This document shows, piece by piece, positions 51,354 to 63,360 of a stretch of DNA of 64,000 nt; position 1 is the stretch's first letter; every line of letters begins with the position of its first letter. The translations under genes and the position numbers were made by a program. Location of the stretch: the NCBI GenBank assembly GCA_037954325.1, contig JBBMNZ010000006.1:5238001-5302000 (forward strand), read 5' to 3'. Below the pieces are notes generated by a model. It was given only the letters and a program-made list of their open reading frames with translations. It was not told the DNA's origin and ran no database searches. This DNA comes from Fistularia commersonii. Taxonomy: Eukaryota > Chordata > Actinopteri > Syngnathiformes > Fistulariidae.

Positions 51354-54300
51354 TTGAACTTGTGGCTGGATTACACTGAATTTGACATATATTGTGCGGA
51401 ATCATGTCCTGAACAAGATATGTCAACAACAGAAACCAGCTTGATGAAATTCAATAGGTATTTCCAATCCGAATCAAAAATGCTTCAACTCGGAGAGATA
51501 AGCACTTTTGAACGAATGGCTATATATTTTAAACCTGTGGCTGGATTACACTGAATTTGACATATATTGTGCAGAATCTTGTCCTAAACAACATATTTCA
51601 ACAGCCGACACCAGTTTCATGAAATTCATTAGTTATTTCCACTCCGAATCAAAAACGCTTCAACTCGGACAGATAAGCACTTTTTTGAACGAATGGCAAT
51701 ATCTTTTGAACCTGTAGCTGGATTACACTGAATTTGACATATATTGTGCAGAATCTTGTCCTAAACAACATATTTCAACAGCCGAAACCAGTTTCATGAA
51801 CATCATTAGTTATTTCCACTCCGAATCAAAAACGCTTCAACTCGGACAGATAAGCACTTTTTTGAACGAATGGTAATATCTTTTGAACCTGTGGCTGGAT
51901 TACACTGAATTTGACATATATTGTGCAGAATCAAGTCCTAAACAACATATTTCAACAGCAGAAACCAGCTTGATGAAATTCATTAGTTATTTCCACTCTG
52001 TATCAAAAACGCTTTAACTCGGTGAGATTAGCAGTTCTTTGAACGAATGGCTATATCTTTTGAACTTCTGGCTGGATTACACTGAATTTGACATATATTG
52101 TGCAGAATCATGTCCTAAACAACATATTTCAACAGCAGAAATCAGCTTCTTGAAATTAATGAGTTATTTCCAATCTGTATCAAAAACGCCTCAACTCGGT
52201 GATATTAGCACTTCTTTGAACGAATGGCTATATCTTTTGAACTTCTGGCTGGATTACACTGAATTTGACATATATTGTGCAGAATCATGTCCTAAACAAC
52301 TTATTTCAACAGCAGAAACCAGCTTGATGAAATTCATTATTTATTTCCACTCCGAATCAATTATGCTTCAACCCAGTGACATAAGCACTTTTTGAACGAA
52401 TTACTATATCTTTTGAACTTGTAGCTGGATTACACTGAATTTGAATCATATTGTACAGAATCATGTCCTAAACAAGATATGTCAACAACAGAAACCAGCT
52501 TGATTAAATTCAATAGTTATTTCCACTCCGAATCAAAAACGCTTCAACTCGGTGAGATAAGCACTTTTTTGAATGAATGGCTATATCTTTTGAACCTGTG
52601 GCTGGATTACACTGAATTTGACATATATTGTGCTGAATCTTGTCCTAAACAACATATTTCAACAGCCAAAACCAGTTTCATGAAATTCATTAGTTATTTC
52701 CACTCCGAATCAAAAATGCTTTAACTCGGTGAGATTAGCACTTCTTTGAACGAATGGCTATATCTTTTGAACTTGTGGCTGGATTACACTGAATTTGAAA
52801 TATATTGTGCAGAATCATGTCCTAAACAACTTATTTCAACAGCAGAAACCAGCTTGATGAAATTCATTCGTTATTTCCACTCCGAATCAATTATGCTTCA
52901 ACCCAGTGACATAAGCACTTATTGAACGAATGGCTATATCTTTTGAACTTGTGGCTGGATTACACTGAATTTGACATATATTGTGCGGAATCATTTCCTG
53001 AACAAGATATGTCAACAACAGAAACCAGCTTGATGAAATTCAATAGGTATTTCAACTCCGAATCCAAAATGCTTCAACTCGGAGAGATAAGCACTTTTGA
53101 ACAAATGGCTATATCTTTTGAACCTGTGGCTGGATTACACTGAATTTGACATATATTGTGCAGAATCTTGTCCTAAACAACATATTTCAACAGCAGAAAC
53201 CAGCTTGATGAAATTCATTAGTTATTTCCACTCTGTATTAAAAACGCTTTAACTCGGTTAGATTAGCAGTTCTTTGAACGAATGGCTATATCTTTTGAAC
53301 TTGTGGCTGGATTACACTGAATTTGACATATAATGTGCAGAATCATTTCCTAAACAACATATTTCAACAGCAGAAATCAGCTTCATGAAATTCATGAGTT
53401 ATTTCCAATCTGTATCAAAAACGCTTCAACTCGGTGAGATAAGCACTTTTTTGAATGAATGGCTATATCTTTTGAACTTGTGGCTGGATTACAATGAATT
53501 TGACATATATTGTGCAGAATCATGTCCTGAACAAGATATGTCAACAACAGAAACCAACTTGATGAAATTCAATAGTTATTTCCACTCCGAATCAAAAACG
53601 CTTCAACTCGGACAGATAAGCACTTTTTTTAAAGAATGGCTATATCTTTTGAACCTGTGGCTGGATTACATTGAATTTGACATATATTGTGCAGAATCAA
53701 GTCCTAAACAACATATTTCAACATCAGAAACCAGGTTGATGAAATTCATAAGTTATTTCCAATCTTTATCAAAAACGCTTTAACTCGGTGAGATTAGCAC
53801 TTCTTTGAACGAATGGCTATATCTTTTGAACTTGTGGCTGGATTACACTGAATTTGAAATATATTGTGCAAAATCATGTCCTAAACAACTTATTTCAACA
53901 ACAGAAACCAGCTTGATGAAATTCATTAGTTATTTCCACTCTGTATCAAAAACGCTTTCACACGGTGAGATTAGCACTTCTTTGAACGAATGGCAATATC
54001 TTTTGAACTTCTGGCTGGATTACACTGAATTTGAAATATATTGTGCAGAATCATGTCCTAAACAACTTATTTCAACAGCAGAAACCAGCTTGATGAAATT
54101 CATTATTTATTTCCACTCCGAATCAATTATGCTTCAACCCAGTGACATAAGCACTTTTTGAACGAATTACTATATCTTTTGAACTTGTAGCTGGATTACA
54201 CTGAATTTGAATCATATTGTGCAGAATCATGTCCTAAACAAGATATGTCAACAACAGAAACCAGGTTGATTAAATTCAATAGTTATTTCCACTCCGAATC

Positions 54301-57300
54301 AAAAACGCTTCAACTCGGACAGATAAGCACTTTTTTGAACGAATGGCTATGTCTTTTGAACCTGTGGCTGGATTACACTGAATTTGACATATATTGTGCA
54401 GAATCATGTCCTAAACAACTTATTTCAACAGCAGAAACCAGCTTGATGAAATTCATTATTTATTTCCACTCCGAATCAATTATGCTTCAACCCAGTGACA
54501 TAAGCACTTTTTGAACGAATTACTATATCTTTTGAACTTGTAGCTGGATTACACTGAATTTGAATCATATTGTGCAGAATCATGTCCTAAACAAGATATG
54601 TCAACAACAGAAACCAGGTTGATTAAATTCAATAGTTATTTCCACTCCGAATCAAAAACGCTTCAACTCGGACAGATAAGCACTTTTTTGAACGAATGGC
54701 TATGTCTTTTGAACCTGTGGCTGGATTAGACTGAATTTGACATATATTGTGCAGAATCATGTCCTAAACAACATATTTCAACAGCAGAAATCAGCTTCAG
54801 GAAATTCATGAGTTATTTCCAATCTGTATCAAAAACGCTTCAACTCGGTGAGATAAGCACTTTTTTGAACAAATGGCTATATCTTTTGAACCTGTGGCTG
54901 GATTACACTGAATTTGACATATATTGTGCAGAATCAAGTCCTAAACAACATATTTCAACAGCAGAAACCAGCTTGATGAAATTCATTAGTTATTTCCACT
55001 CTTTATCAAAAACGCTTTAACTCGGTGAGATTAGCACTTCTTTGAACGAATGGCTATATCTATTGAACTTGTGGCTGGATTACACTGAATTTGACATATA
55101 TTGTGCGGAATCATGTCCTGAACAAGATATGTCAACAACAGAAACCAGCTTGATGAAATTCAATAGGTATTTCCACTCCGAATCAAAAATGCTTCAACTC
55201 GGAGAGATAAGCACTTTTGAACGAATGGCTATATCTTTTGAACCTGTGGCTGGATTACACTGAATTTGACATATATTGTGCAGAATCTTGTCCTAAACAA
55301 CATATTTCAACAGCCGAAACCAGTTTCATGAAATTCATTAGTTATTTCCACTCCGAATCAAAAACGCTTCAACTCGGACAGATAAGCACTTTTTTGAACG
55401 AATGGCTATGTCTTTTGAACCTGTGGCTGGATTAGACTGAATTTGACATATATTGTGCAGAATCATGTCCTAAACAACATATTTCAACAGCAGAAATCAG
55501 CTTCAGGAAATTCATGAGTTATTTCCAATCTGTATCAAAAACGCTTCAACTCGGTGAGATAAGCACTTTTTTGAACGAATGGCTATATCTTTTGAACCTG
55601 TGGCTGGATTACACTGAATTTGACATATATTGTGCAGAATCAAGTCCTAAACAACATATTTCAACAGCAGAAACCAGCTTGATGAAATTCATTAGTTATT
55701 TCCACTCTTTATCAAAAACGCTTTAACTCGGTGAAATTAGCACTTCTTTGAACGAATGGCTATATCTATTGAACTTGTGGCTGGATTACACTGAATTTGA
55801 CATATATTGTGCGGAATCATGTCCTGAACAAGATATTTCAACAGCAGAAATCAGCTTCATGAAATTCATGAGTTATTTCCAATCTGTATCAAGAACGCCT
55901 CAACTCGGTGAGATAAGCACTTTTTTGAATGAATGGCTATATCTTTTGAACCTGTGGCTGGATTACACTGAATTTGACATATATTGTGCAGAATCATGTC
56001 CTAAACAACTTATTTCAACAGCAGAAATCAGCTTGATGAAATTCATTAGTTACTTTCACTCCGAATCAATTATGCTTCAACCGAGTGACATAAGCACTTA
56101 TTGAACGAATGGCTATATCTTTTGAACTTGTGGCTGGATTACACTGAATTTGACATATATTGTGCAGAATCATGTCCTGAACAAGATATGTCAACAACAG
56201 AAACCAGCTTGATGAAATTCATTAGTTATTTCCACTCCGAATCAAAAACGCTTCAACTCGGAGAGATAAGCACTTTTTTGAACGAATGGCTATATCTTTT
56301 GAACCTGTGGCTGGATTGCACTGAATTTGACATATATTGTGCAAAATCTTGTCCTAAACAACATATTTCAACAGCCGAAACCAGTTTCATGAAATTCATT
56401 AGTTATTTCCACTCCGAATCAAAAACGCTTCAACTCGGAGAGATAAGCACTTTTTTGAACGAATGGCAATATCTTTTGAACCTGTGGCTGGATTACACTG
56501 AATTTGACATATATTGTGCAGAATCAAGTCCTAAAAAACATATTTCAACAGCAGAAACCAGCTTGATGAAATTCATTAGTTATTTCCACTCTGTATCAAA
56601 AACGCTTTAACTCGGTGAGATTAGCACTTCTTTGAACGAATGGCTATATCTTTTGAACTTCTGGCTGGATTACACTGAATTTGACATATATTGTGCAGAA
56701 TCATGTCCTAAACAACTTATTTCAACAGCAGAAACCAGCTGGATGAAATTCATTAGTTATTTCCACTCCGAATCAATTATGCTTCAACCACGTGACATAA
56801 GCACTTTTTGAACGAATTGCTATATCTTTTGAACGTGTAGCTGGATTACACTGAATTTGAATCATATTGTGCAGAATTATGTCCTAAACAAGATATGTCA
56901 ACAACAGAAACCAGCTTGATTAAATTCAATAGTTATTTCCACTCCGAATCAAAAACGCTTCAACTCGGACAGATAAGCACTTTTTTGAACGAATGGCTAT
57001 ATCTTTTGAACCTGTGGCTGGATTACACTGAATTTGAAATATATTGTGCAAAATCTTGTCCTAAACAACATATTTCAACAGCCGAAACCAGTTTCATGAA
57101 ATTCATTAGTTATTTCCACTCCGAATCAAAAACGCTTCAACTCGGACAGATAAGCACTTTTTTGAACGAATGGCAATATCTTTTGAACCTGTGGCTGGAT
57201 TACACTGAATTTACCATATATTGTGCAGAATCAAGTCCTAAAAAACATATTTCAACAGCAGAAACCACCTTGATGAAATCATTAGTTATTTCCACTCTGT

Positions 57301-58478
57301 ATCAAAAATGCTTTAACTCGGTAAGATTAGCACTTCTTTGAACGAATGGCTATATCTTTTGAACTTCTGGCTGGATTACACTGAATTTGAAATATATTGT
57401 GCAGAATCATGTCCTAAACAACTTATTTCAACAGCAGAAACCAGCTTGATGAAATCCATTAGTTATTTCCTCTCCGAATCAATTATGCTTCAACCCAGTG
57501 ACATAAGCACTTTTTGAACGAATTGCTATATCTTTTGAACGTGTAGCTGGACTACACTGAATTTGAATCATATTGTGCAGAATTATGTCCGAAACAAGAT
57601 ATGTCAACAACAGAAACCAGCTTGATTAAATTCAATAGTTATTTCCACTCCGAATCAAAAACGCTTAAACTCGGACATATAAGCACTTTTTTGAAAGAAT
57701 GGCTATATCTTTTGAACCTGTGGCTGGATTACACTGAATTTGACATATATTGTACAGAATCAAGTCCTAAACATCATATTTCAACAGCAGAAACCAGCTT
57801 GATGAAATTCATTAGTTATTTCCACTCTTTATCAAAAACGCTTTAACTCGGTGAGATTAGCAGTTCTTTGAACGAATGGCTATATCTTTTGAACTTGTGG
57901 CTGGATTACACTGAATTTGAAATATATTGTGCAGAATCATGTCCTAAACAACTTATTTCAACAGCAGAAACCAGCTTGATGAAATTCATTACTTATTTCC
58001 TCTCCGAATCAATTATGCTTCAACCCAGTGACATGAGCACTTATTGAACGAATGGCTATATCTTTTGAACTTGTGGCTGGATTACACTGAATTTGACATA
58101 TATTGTGCGGAATCATGTCCTGAACAAGATATGTCAACAACAGAAACCAGCTTGATGAAATTCAATAGGTATTTCCACTCCGAATCAAAAATGCTTAAAC
58201 TCGGACAGATAAGCACTTTTTTGAACGAATGGCTATATCTTTTGAACCTGTGGCTGGAGTACACTGAATTTGACATATATTGTGCAAAATCTTGTCCTAA
58301 ACAACATATTTCAACAGCCGAAACCAGTTTCATGAAATTCATTAGTTATTTCCACTCCGAATCAAAAACGCTTCAAATCGGACAGATAAGCACTTTTTTG
58401 AACGAATGGCAATATCTTTTGAACCTGTGGCTGGATTACACTGAATTTGACATATATTGTGCAGAATCAAGTCCTAAA
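51354..58478. repeat. 7.2-kb tandem duplication, copy 2
   Basis: Matches 44112-51236 at +7242 bp with the same monomer order and small indels (for example the missing T near 57279). The f monomers are at 52392, 54158, 54511, 56808 and 57514. The change at 53959 turns the usual d-class TAA into TCA, so a 118-codon frame (53805-54161) is open here but not in copy 1. Confidence 0.92.
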
Positions 58479-60691
58479 AAACATATTTCAACAGCAGAAA
58501 CCAGCTTGATGAATTTCATTAGTTATTTCCACTCTGTATCAAAAATGCTTTAACTCGGTGAGATTAGCACTTCTTTGAACGAATGGCTATATCTTTTGAA
58601 CTTCTGGCTGGATTACACTGAATTTGACATATATTGTGCAGAATCATGTCCTAAACAACTTATTTCAACAGCAGAAACCAGCTTGATGAAATTCATTATT
58701 TATTTCCACTCCGAATCAATTATGCTTCAACCCAGTGACATAAGCACTTTTTGAACGAATTACTATATCTTTTGAACTTGTAGCTGGATTACACTGAATT
58801 TGAATCATATTGTACAGAATCATGTCCTAAACAAGATATGTCAACAACAGAAACCAGCTTGATTAAATTCAATAGTTATTTCCACTCCGAATCAAAAACG
58901 CTTCAACTCGGTGAGATAAGCACTTTTTTGAATGAATGGCTATATCTTTTGAACCTGTGGCTGGATTACACTGAATTTGACATATATTGTGCTGAATCTT
59001 GTCCTAAACAACATATTTCAACAGCCAAAACCAGTTTCATGAAATTCATTAGTTATTTCCACTCCGAATCAAAAATGCTTTAACTCGGTGAGATTAGCAC
59101 TTCTTTGAACGAATGGCTATATCTTTTGAACTTGTGGCTGGATTACACTGAATTTGACATATATTGTGCGGAATCATGTCCTGAACAAGATATGTCAACA
59201 ACAGAAACCACCTTGATGAAATTCAATAGGTATTTCCACTCCGAATCAAAAATGCTTCAACTCGGAGAGATAAGCACTTTTGAACGAATGGCTATATCTT
59301 TTGAACCTGTGGCTGGATTACACTGAATTTGACATATATTGTGCAGAATCTTGTCCTAAACAACATATTTCAACAGCCGAAACCAGTTGCATGAAATTCA
59401 TTAGTTATTTCCACTCCGAATCAAAAACGCTTCCACTCGGACAGATAAGCACTTTTTTGAATGAATGGCAATATCTTTTGAACCTGTGGCTGGATTACAC
59501 TGAATTTGACATATATTGCGCAGAATCAAGTCCTAAAAAACATATTTCAACAGCAGAAACCAGCTTGATGAACTTCATTAGTTATTTCCACTCTGTATCA
59601 AAAACGCTTTAACTCGGTGAGATTAGCACTTCTTTGAACGAATGGCTATATCTTTTGAATTTCTGGCTGGATTACACTGAATTTGACATATATTGTGCAT
59701 AATCATGTCCTAAACAACTTATTTCAACAGCAGAAACCAGCTTGATGAAATTCATTAGTTATTTCCACTCCGAATATATTATGCTTCAACCCAGTGACAT
59801 AAGCACTTTTTGAACGAATTACTATATCTTTTGAACTTGTAGCTGGATTACACTGAATTTGAATCATATTGTGCAGAATTATGTCCTAAACAAGATATGT
59901 CAACAACAGAAACCAGCTTGATTAAATTCATTAGTTATTTCCACTCCGAATCAAAAACGCTTCAACTCGGACAGATAAGCACTTTTCTGAACGAATGGCT
60001 ATGTCTTTTGAACCTGTGGCTGGATTACACTGAATTTGACATATATTGTGCAGAATCAAGTCCTAAACAACATATTTCAACAGCAGAAATCAGCTTCATG
60101 AAATTCATGAATTATTTCCAATCTATATCAAAAACGCTTCAACTCGGTGAGATAAGCACTTTTTTGAACGAATGGCTATATCTTTTGAACCTGTGGCTGG
60201 ATTACACTGAATTTGACATAAATTGTGCTGAATCAAGTCCTAAACAACATATTTCAACAGCAGAAACCAGCTTGATGAAATTCATTAGTTATTTCCACTC
60301 TTTATCAAAAACGCTTTAACTCGGTGAGAGTAGCAGTTCATTGAACGAATGGCTATATCTTTTGAACTTGTGGCTGGATTACACTGAATTTGAAATATAT
60401 TGTGCAGAATCATGTCCTAAACAACTTATTTCAACAGCAGAAACCAGCTTGATGAAATTCATTAGTTATTTCCACTCCGAATCAATTATGCTTCAACCCA
60501 GTGACATAAGCACTTATTGAACGAATGGCTATATCTTTTGAACTTGTGGCTGGATTACACTGAATTTGACATATATTGTGCGGAATCATTTCCTGAACAA
60601 GATATGTCAACAACAGAAACCAGCTTGATGAAATTCAATAGGTATTTCAACTCCGAATCCAAAATGCTTCAACTCGGAGAGATAAGCACTT
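58479..60691. repeat. Diverged part-copy of 26.5-28.7 kb
   Basis: Monomers at 58575, 58751 (f), 58928, 59105, 59280, 59457, 59634, 59810 (f), 59987, 60164, 60341 and 60517. Order and lengths match 26612-28728 at +31963 bp, which includes the first nine monomers of the 3001-bp HOR. Private changes include TGTGCATAATC near 59698, CGAATATATTATGC near 59773 and CCAGTTGCATG near 59387. Confidence 0.86.
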
Positions 60692-61219
60692 TTGAACGAA
60701 TGGCTATATCTTTTGAACCTGTGGCTGGATTACACTGAATTTGACATATATTGTGCAGAATCATTTCCTAAACAACATATTTCAACAGCAGAAATCAGCT
60801 TCATGAAATTCATGAGTTATTTCCAATCTGTATCAAAACGCTTTACTCGGTGAGATTAGCAGTTCTTTGAACGAATGGCTATATCTTTTGAACTTGTGGC
60901 TGGATTACACTGAATTTGAAATATATTGTGCAGAATCATGTCCTAAACAACATATTTCAACAGCCGAAACCAGTTTCATGAAATTCATTAGTTATTTCCA
61001 CTCCGAATCAAAAACGCTTCAACTCGGACAGATAAGCACTTTTTTGAACGAATGGCAATATCTTTTGAACCTGTGGCTGGATTACACTGAATTTGACATA
61101 TAATGTGCAGAATCATTTCCTAAACAACATATTTCAACAGCAGAAATCAGCTTCATGAAATTCATGAGTTATTTCCAATTTGTATCAAAACGCTTTAACT
61201 CGGTGAGATTAGCAGTTCT
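60692..61219. repeat. Irregular monomers with several deletions
   Basis: Starts at 60692 (175 bp), 60867 (177 bp) and 61044 (176 bp). The first carries two single-base losses (TATCAAAACGC and GCTTTACTCGG, 60831-60846). The third carries the one-A loss near 61187. The 60692 and 61044 monomers share e-class GAATCATTTCC and AGCTTCATG features with a d-type linker. Confidence 0.83.
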
Positions 61220-62454
61220 TTGAACGAATGGCTATATCTTTTGAACTTGTGGCTGGATTACACTGAATTTGACATATAATGTGCAGAATCATGTCCTAAA
61301 CAACATATTTCAACAGCAGAAATCAGCTTCATGAAATTCATGAGTTATTTCCAATCTGTATCAAGAACGCCTCAACTCGGTGAGATAAGCACTTTTTTGA
61401 ATGAATGGCTATATCTTTTGAACCTGTGGCTGGATTACGCTGAATTTGACATATATTGTGCAGAATCATGTCCTAAACAACTTATTTCAACAGCAGAAAC
61501 CAGCTTGATGAAATTCATTAGTTACTTTCACTCCGAATCAATTATGCTTCAACCCAGTGACATAAGCACTTATTGAACGAATGGCTATATCTTTTGAACT
61601 TGTGGCTGGATTACACTGAATTTGACATATATTGTGCAGAATCATGTCCTGAACAAGATATGTCAACAACAGAAACCAGCTTGATGAAATTCAATAGGTA
61701 TTTCCACTCCGAATCAAAAATGCTTCAACTCGGAGAAATAAGCACTTTTGAACGAATGGCTATATCTTTTGAACCTGTGGCTGGATTGCACTGAATTTGA
61801 CATATATTGTGCAAAATCTTGTCCTAAACAACATATTTCAACAGCCGAAACCAGTTTCATGAAATTCATTAGTTATTTCCACTCCGAATCAAAAACGCTT
61901 CAACTCGGAGAGATAAGCACTTTTTTGAACGAATGGCAATATCTTTTGAACCTGTGGCTGGATTACACTGAATTTGACATATATTGTGCAGAATCAAGTC
62001 CTAAAAAACATATTTCAACAGCAGAAACCAGCTTGATGAAATTCATTAGTTATTTCCACTCTGTATCAAAAACGCTTTAACTCGGTGAGATTAGCACTTC
62101 TTTGAACGAATGGCTATATCTTTTGAACTTCTGGCTGGATTACACTGAATTTGAAATATATTGTGCAGAATCATGTCCTAAACAACTTATTTCAACAGCA
62201 GAAACCAGCTGGATGAAATTCATTAGTTATTTCCACTCCGAATCAATTATGCTTCAACCACGTGACATAAGCACTTTTTGAACGAATTGCTATATCTTTT
62301 GAACGTGTAGCTGGATTACACTGAATTTGAATCATATTGTGCAGAATTATGTCCTAAACAAGATATGTCAACAACAGAAACCAGCTTGATTAAATTCAAT
62401 AGTTATTTCCACTCCGAATCAAAAACGCTTCAACTCGGACAGATAAGCACTTTT
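61220..62454. repeat. Part-copy of 22371-23604 at +38849 bp
   Basis: Starts at 61220, 61397, 61573, 61748, 61925, 62102 and 62278 (f). Shared markers are TATCAAGAACGCC, AGTTACTTTCACTCC, GGAGAAATAAGC, TGGATTGCACTG and CAACCACGTGACATAAGC. The TAG present near 23089 is absent here. Confidence 0.85.
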
Positions 62455-62829
62455 TTGAACGAATGGCTATGTCTTTTGAACCTGTGGCTGGATTACACTG
62501 AATTTGACATATATTGTGCAGAATCATGTCCTAAACAACATATTTCAACAGCAGAAATCAGCTTCAGGAAATTCATGAGTTATTTCCAATCTGTATCAAA
62601 AACGCTTCAACTCGGTGAGATAAGCACTTTTTTGAACGAATGGCTATATATTTTGAACCTGTGGCTGGATTACACTGAATTTGACATATATTGTGCAGAA
62701 TCAAGTCCTAAACAACATATTTCAACAGCAGAAACCAGCTTGATGAAATTCATTAGTTATTTCCACTCTTTATCAAAAACGCTTTAACTCGGTGAGATTA
62801 GCACTTCTTTGAACGAATGGCTATATCTA
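62299..62829. repeat. 531-bp trimer duplication, copy 1
   Basis: Three monomers (rest of the 62278 f monomer, 62455, 62632 and the start of 62809) repeated at +531 bp. Differences seen: 62339 G against 62870 T, and 62505 T against 63036 A. Confidence 0.9.
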
Positions 62830-63360
62830 TTGAACGTGTAGCTGGATTACACTGAATTTGAATCATATTTTGCAGAATTATGTCCTAAACAAGATATGTC
62901 AACAACAGAAACCAGCTTGATTAAATTCAATAGTTATTTCCACTCCGAATCAAAAACGCTTCAACTCGGACAGATAAGCACTTTTTTGAACGAATGGCTA
63001 TGTCTTTTGAACCTGTGGCTGGATTACACTGAATTAGACATATATTGTGCAGAATCATGTCCTAAACAACATATTTCAACAGCAGAAATCAGCTTCAGGA
63101 AATTCATGAGTTATTTCCAATCTGTATCAAAAACGCTTCAACTCGGTGAGATAAGCACTTTTTTGAACGAATGGCTATATATTTTGAACCTGTGGCTGGA
63201 TTACACTGAATTTGACATATATTGTGCAGAATCAAGTCCTAAACAACATATTTCAACAGCAGAAACCAGCTTGATGAAATTCATTAGTTATTTCCACTCT
63301 TTATCAAAAACGCTTTAACTCGGTGAGATTAGCACTTCTTTGAACGAATGGCTATATCTA
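62830..63360. repeat. 531-bp trimer duplication, copy 2
   Basis: The f monomer at 62809 has the front of the following b monomer (GAATGGCTATATCTATTG) joined to the f body (GAACGTGTAGC). This places the exchange at or just after 62829, within a shared TTGAAC. Confidence 0.9.
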
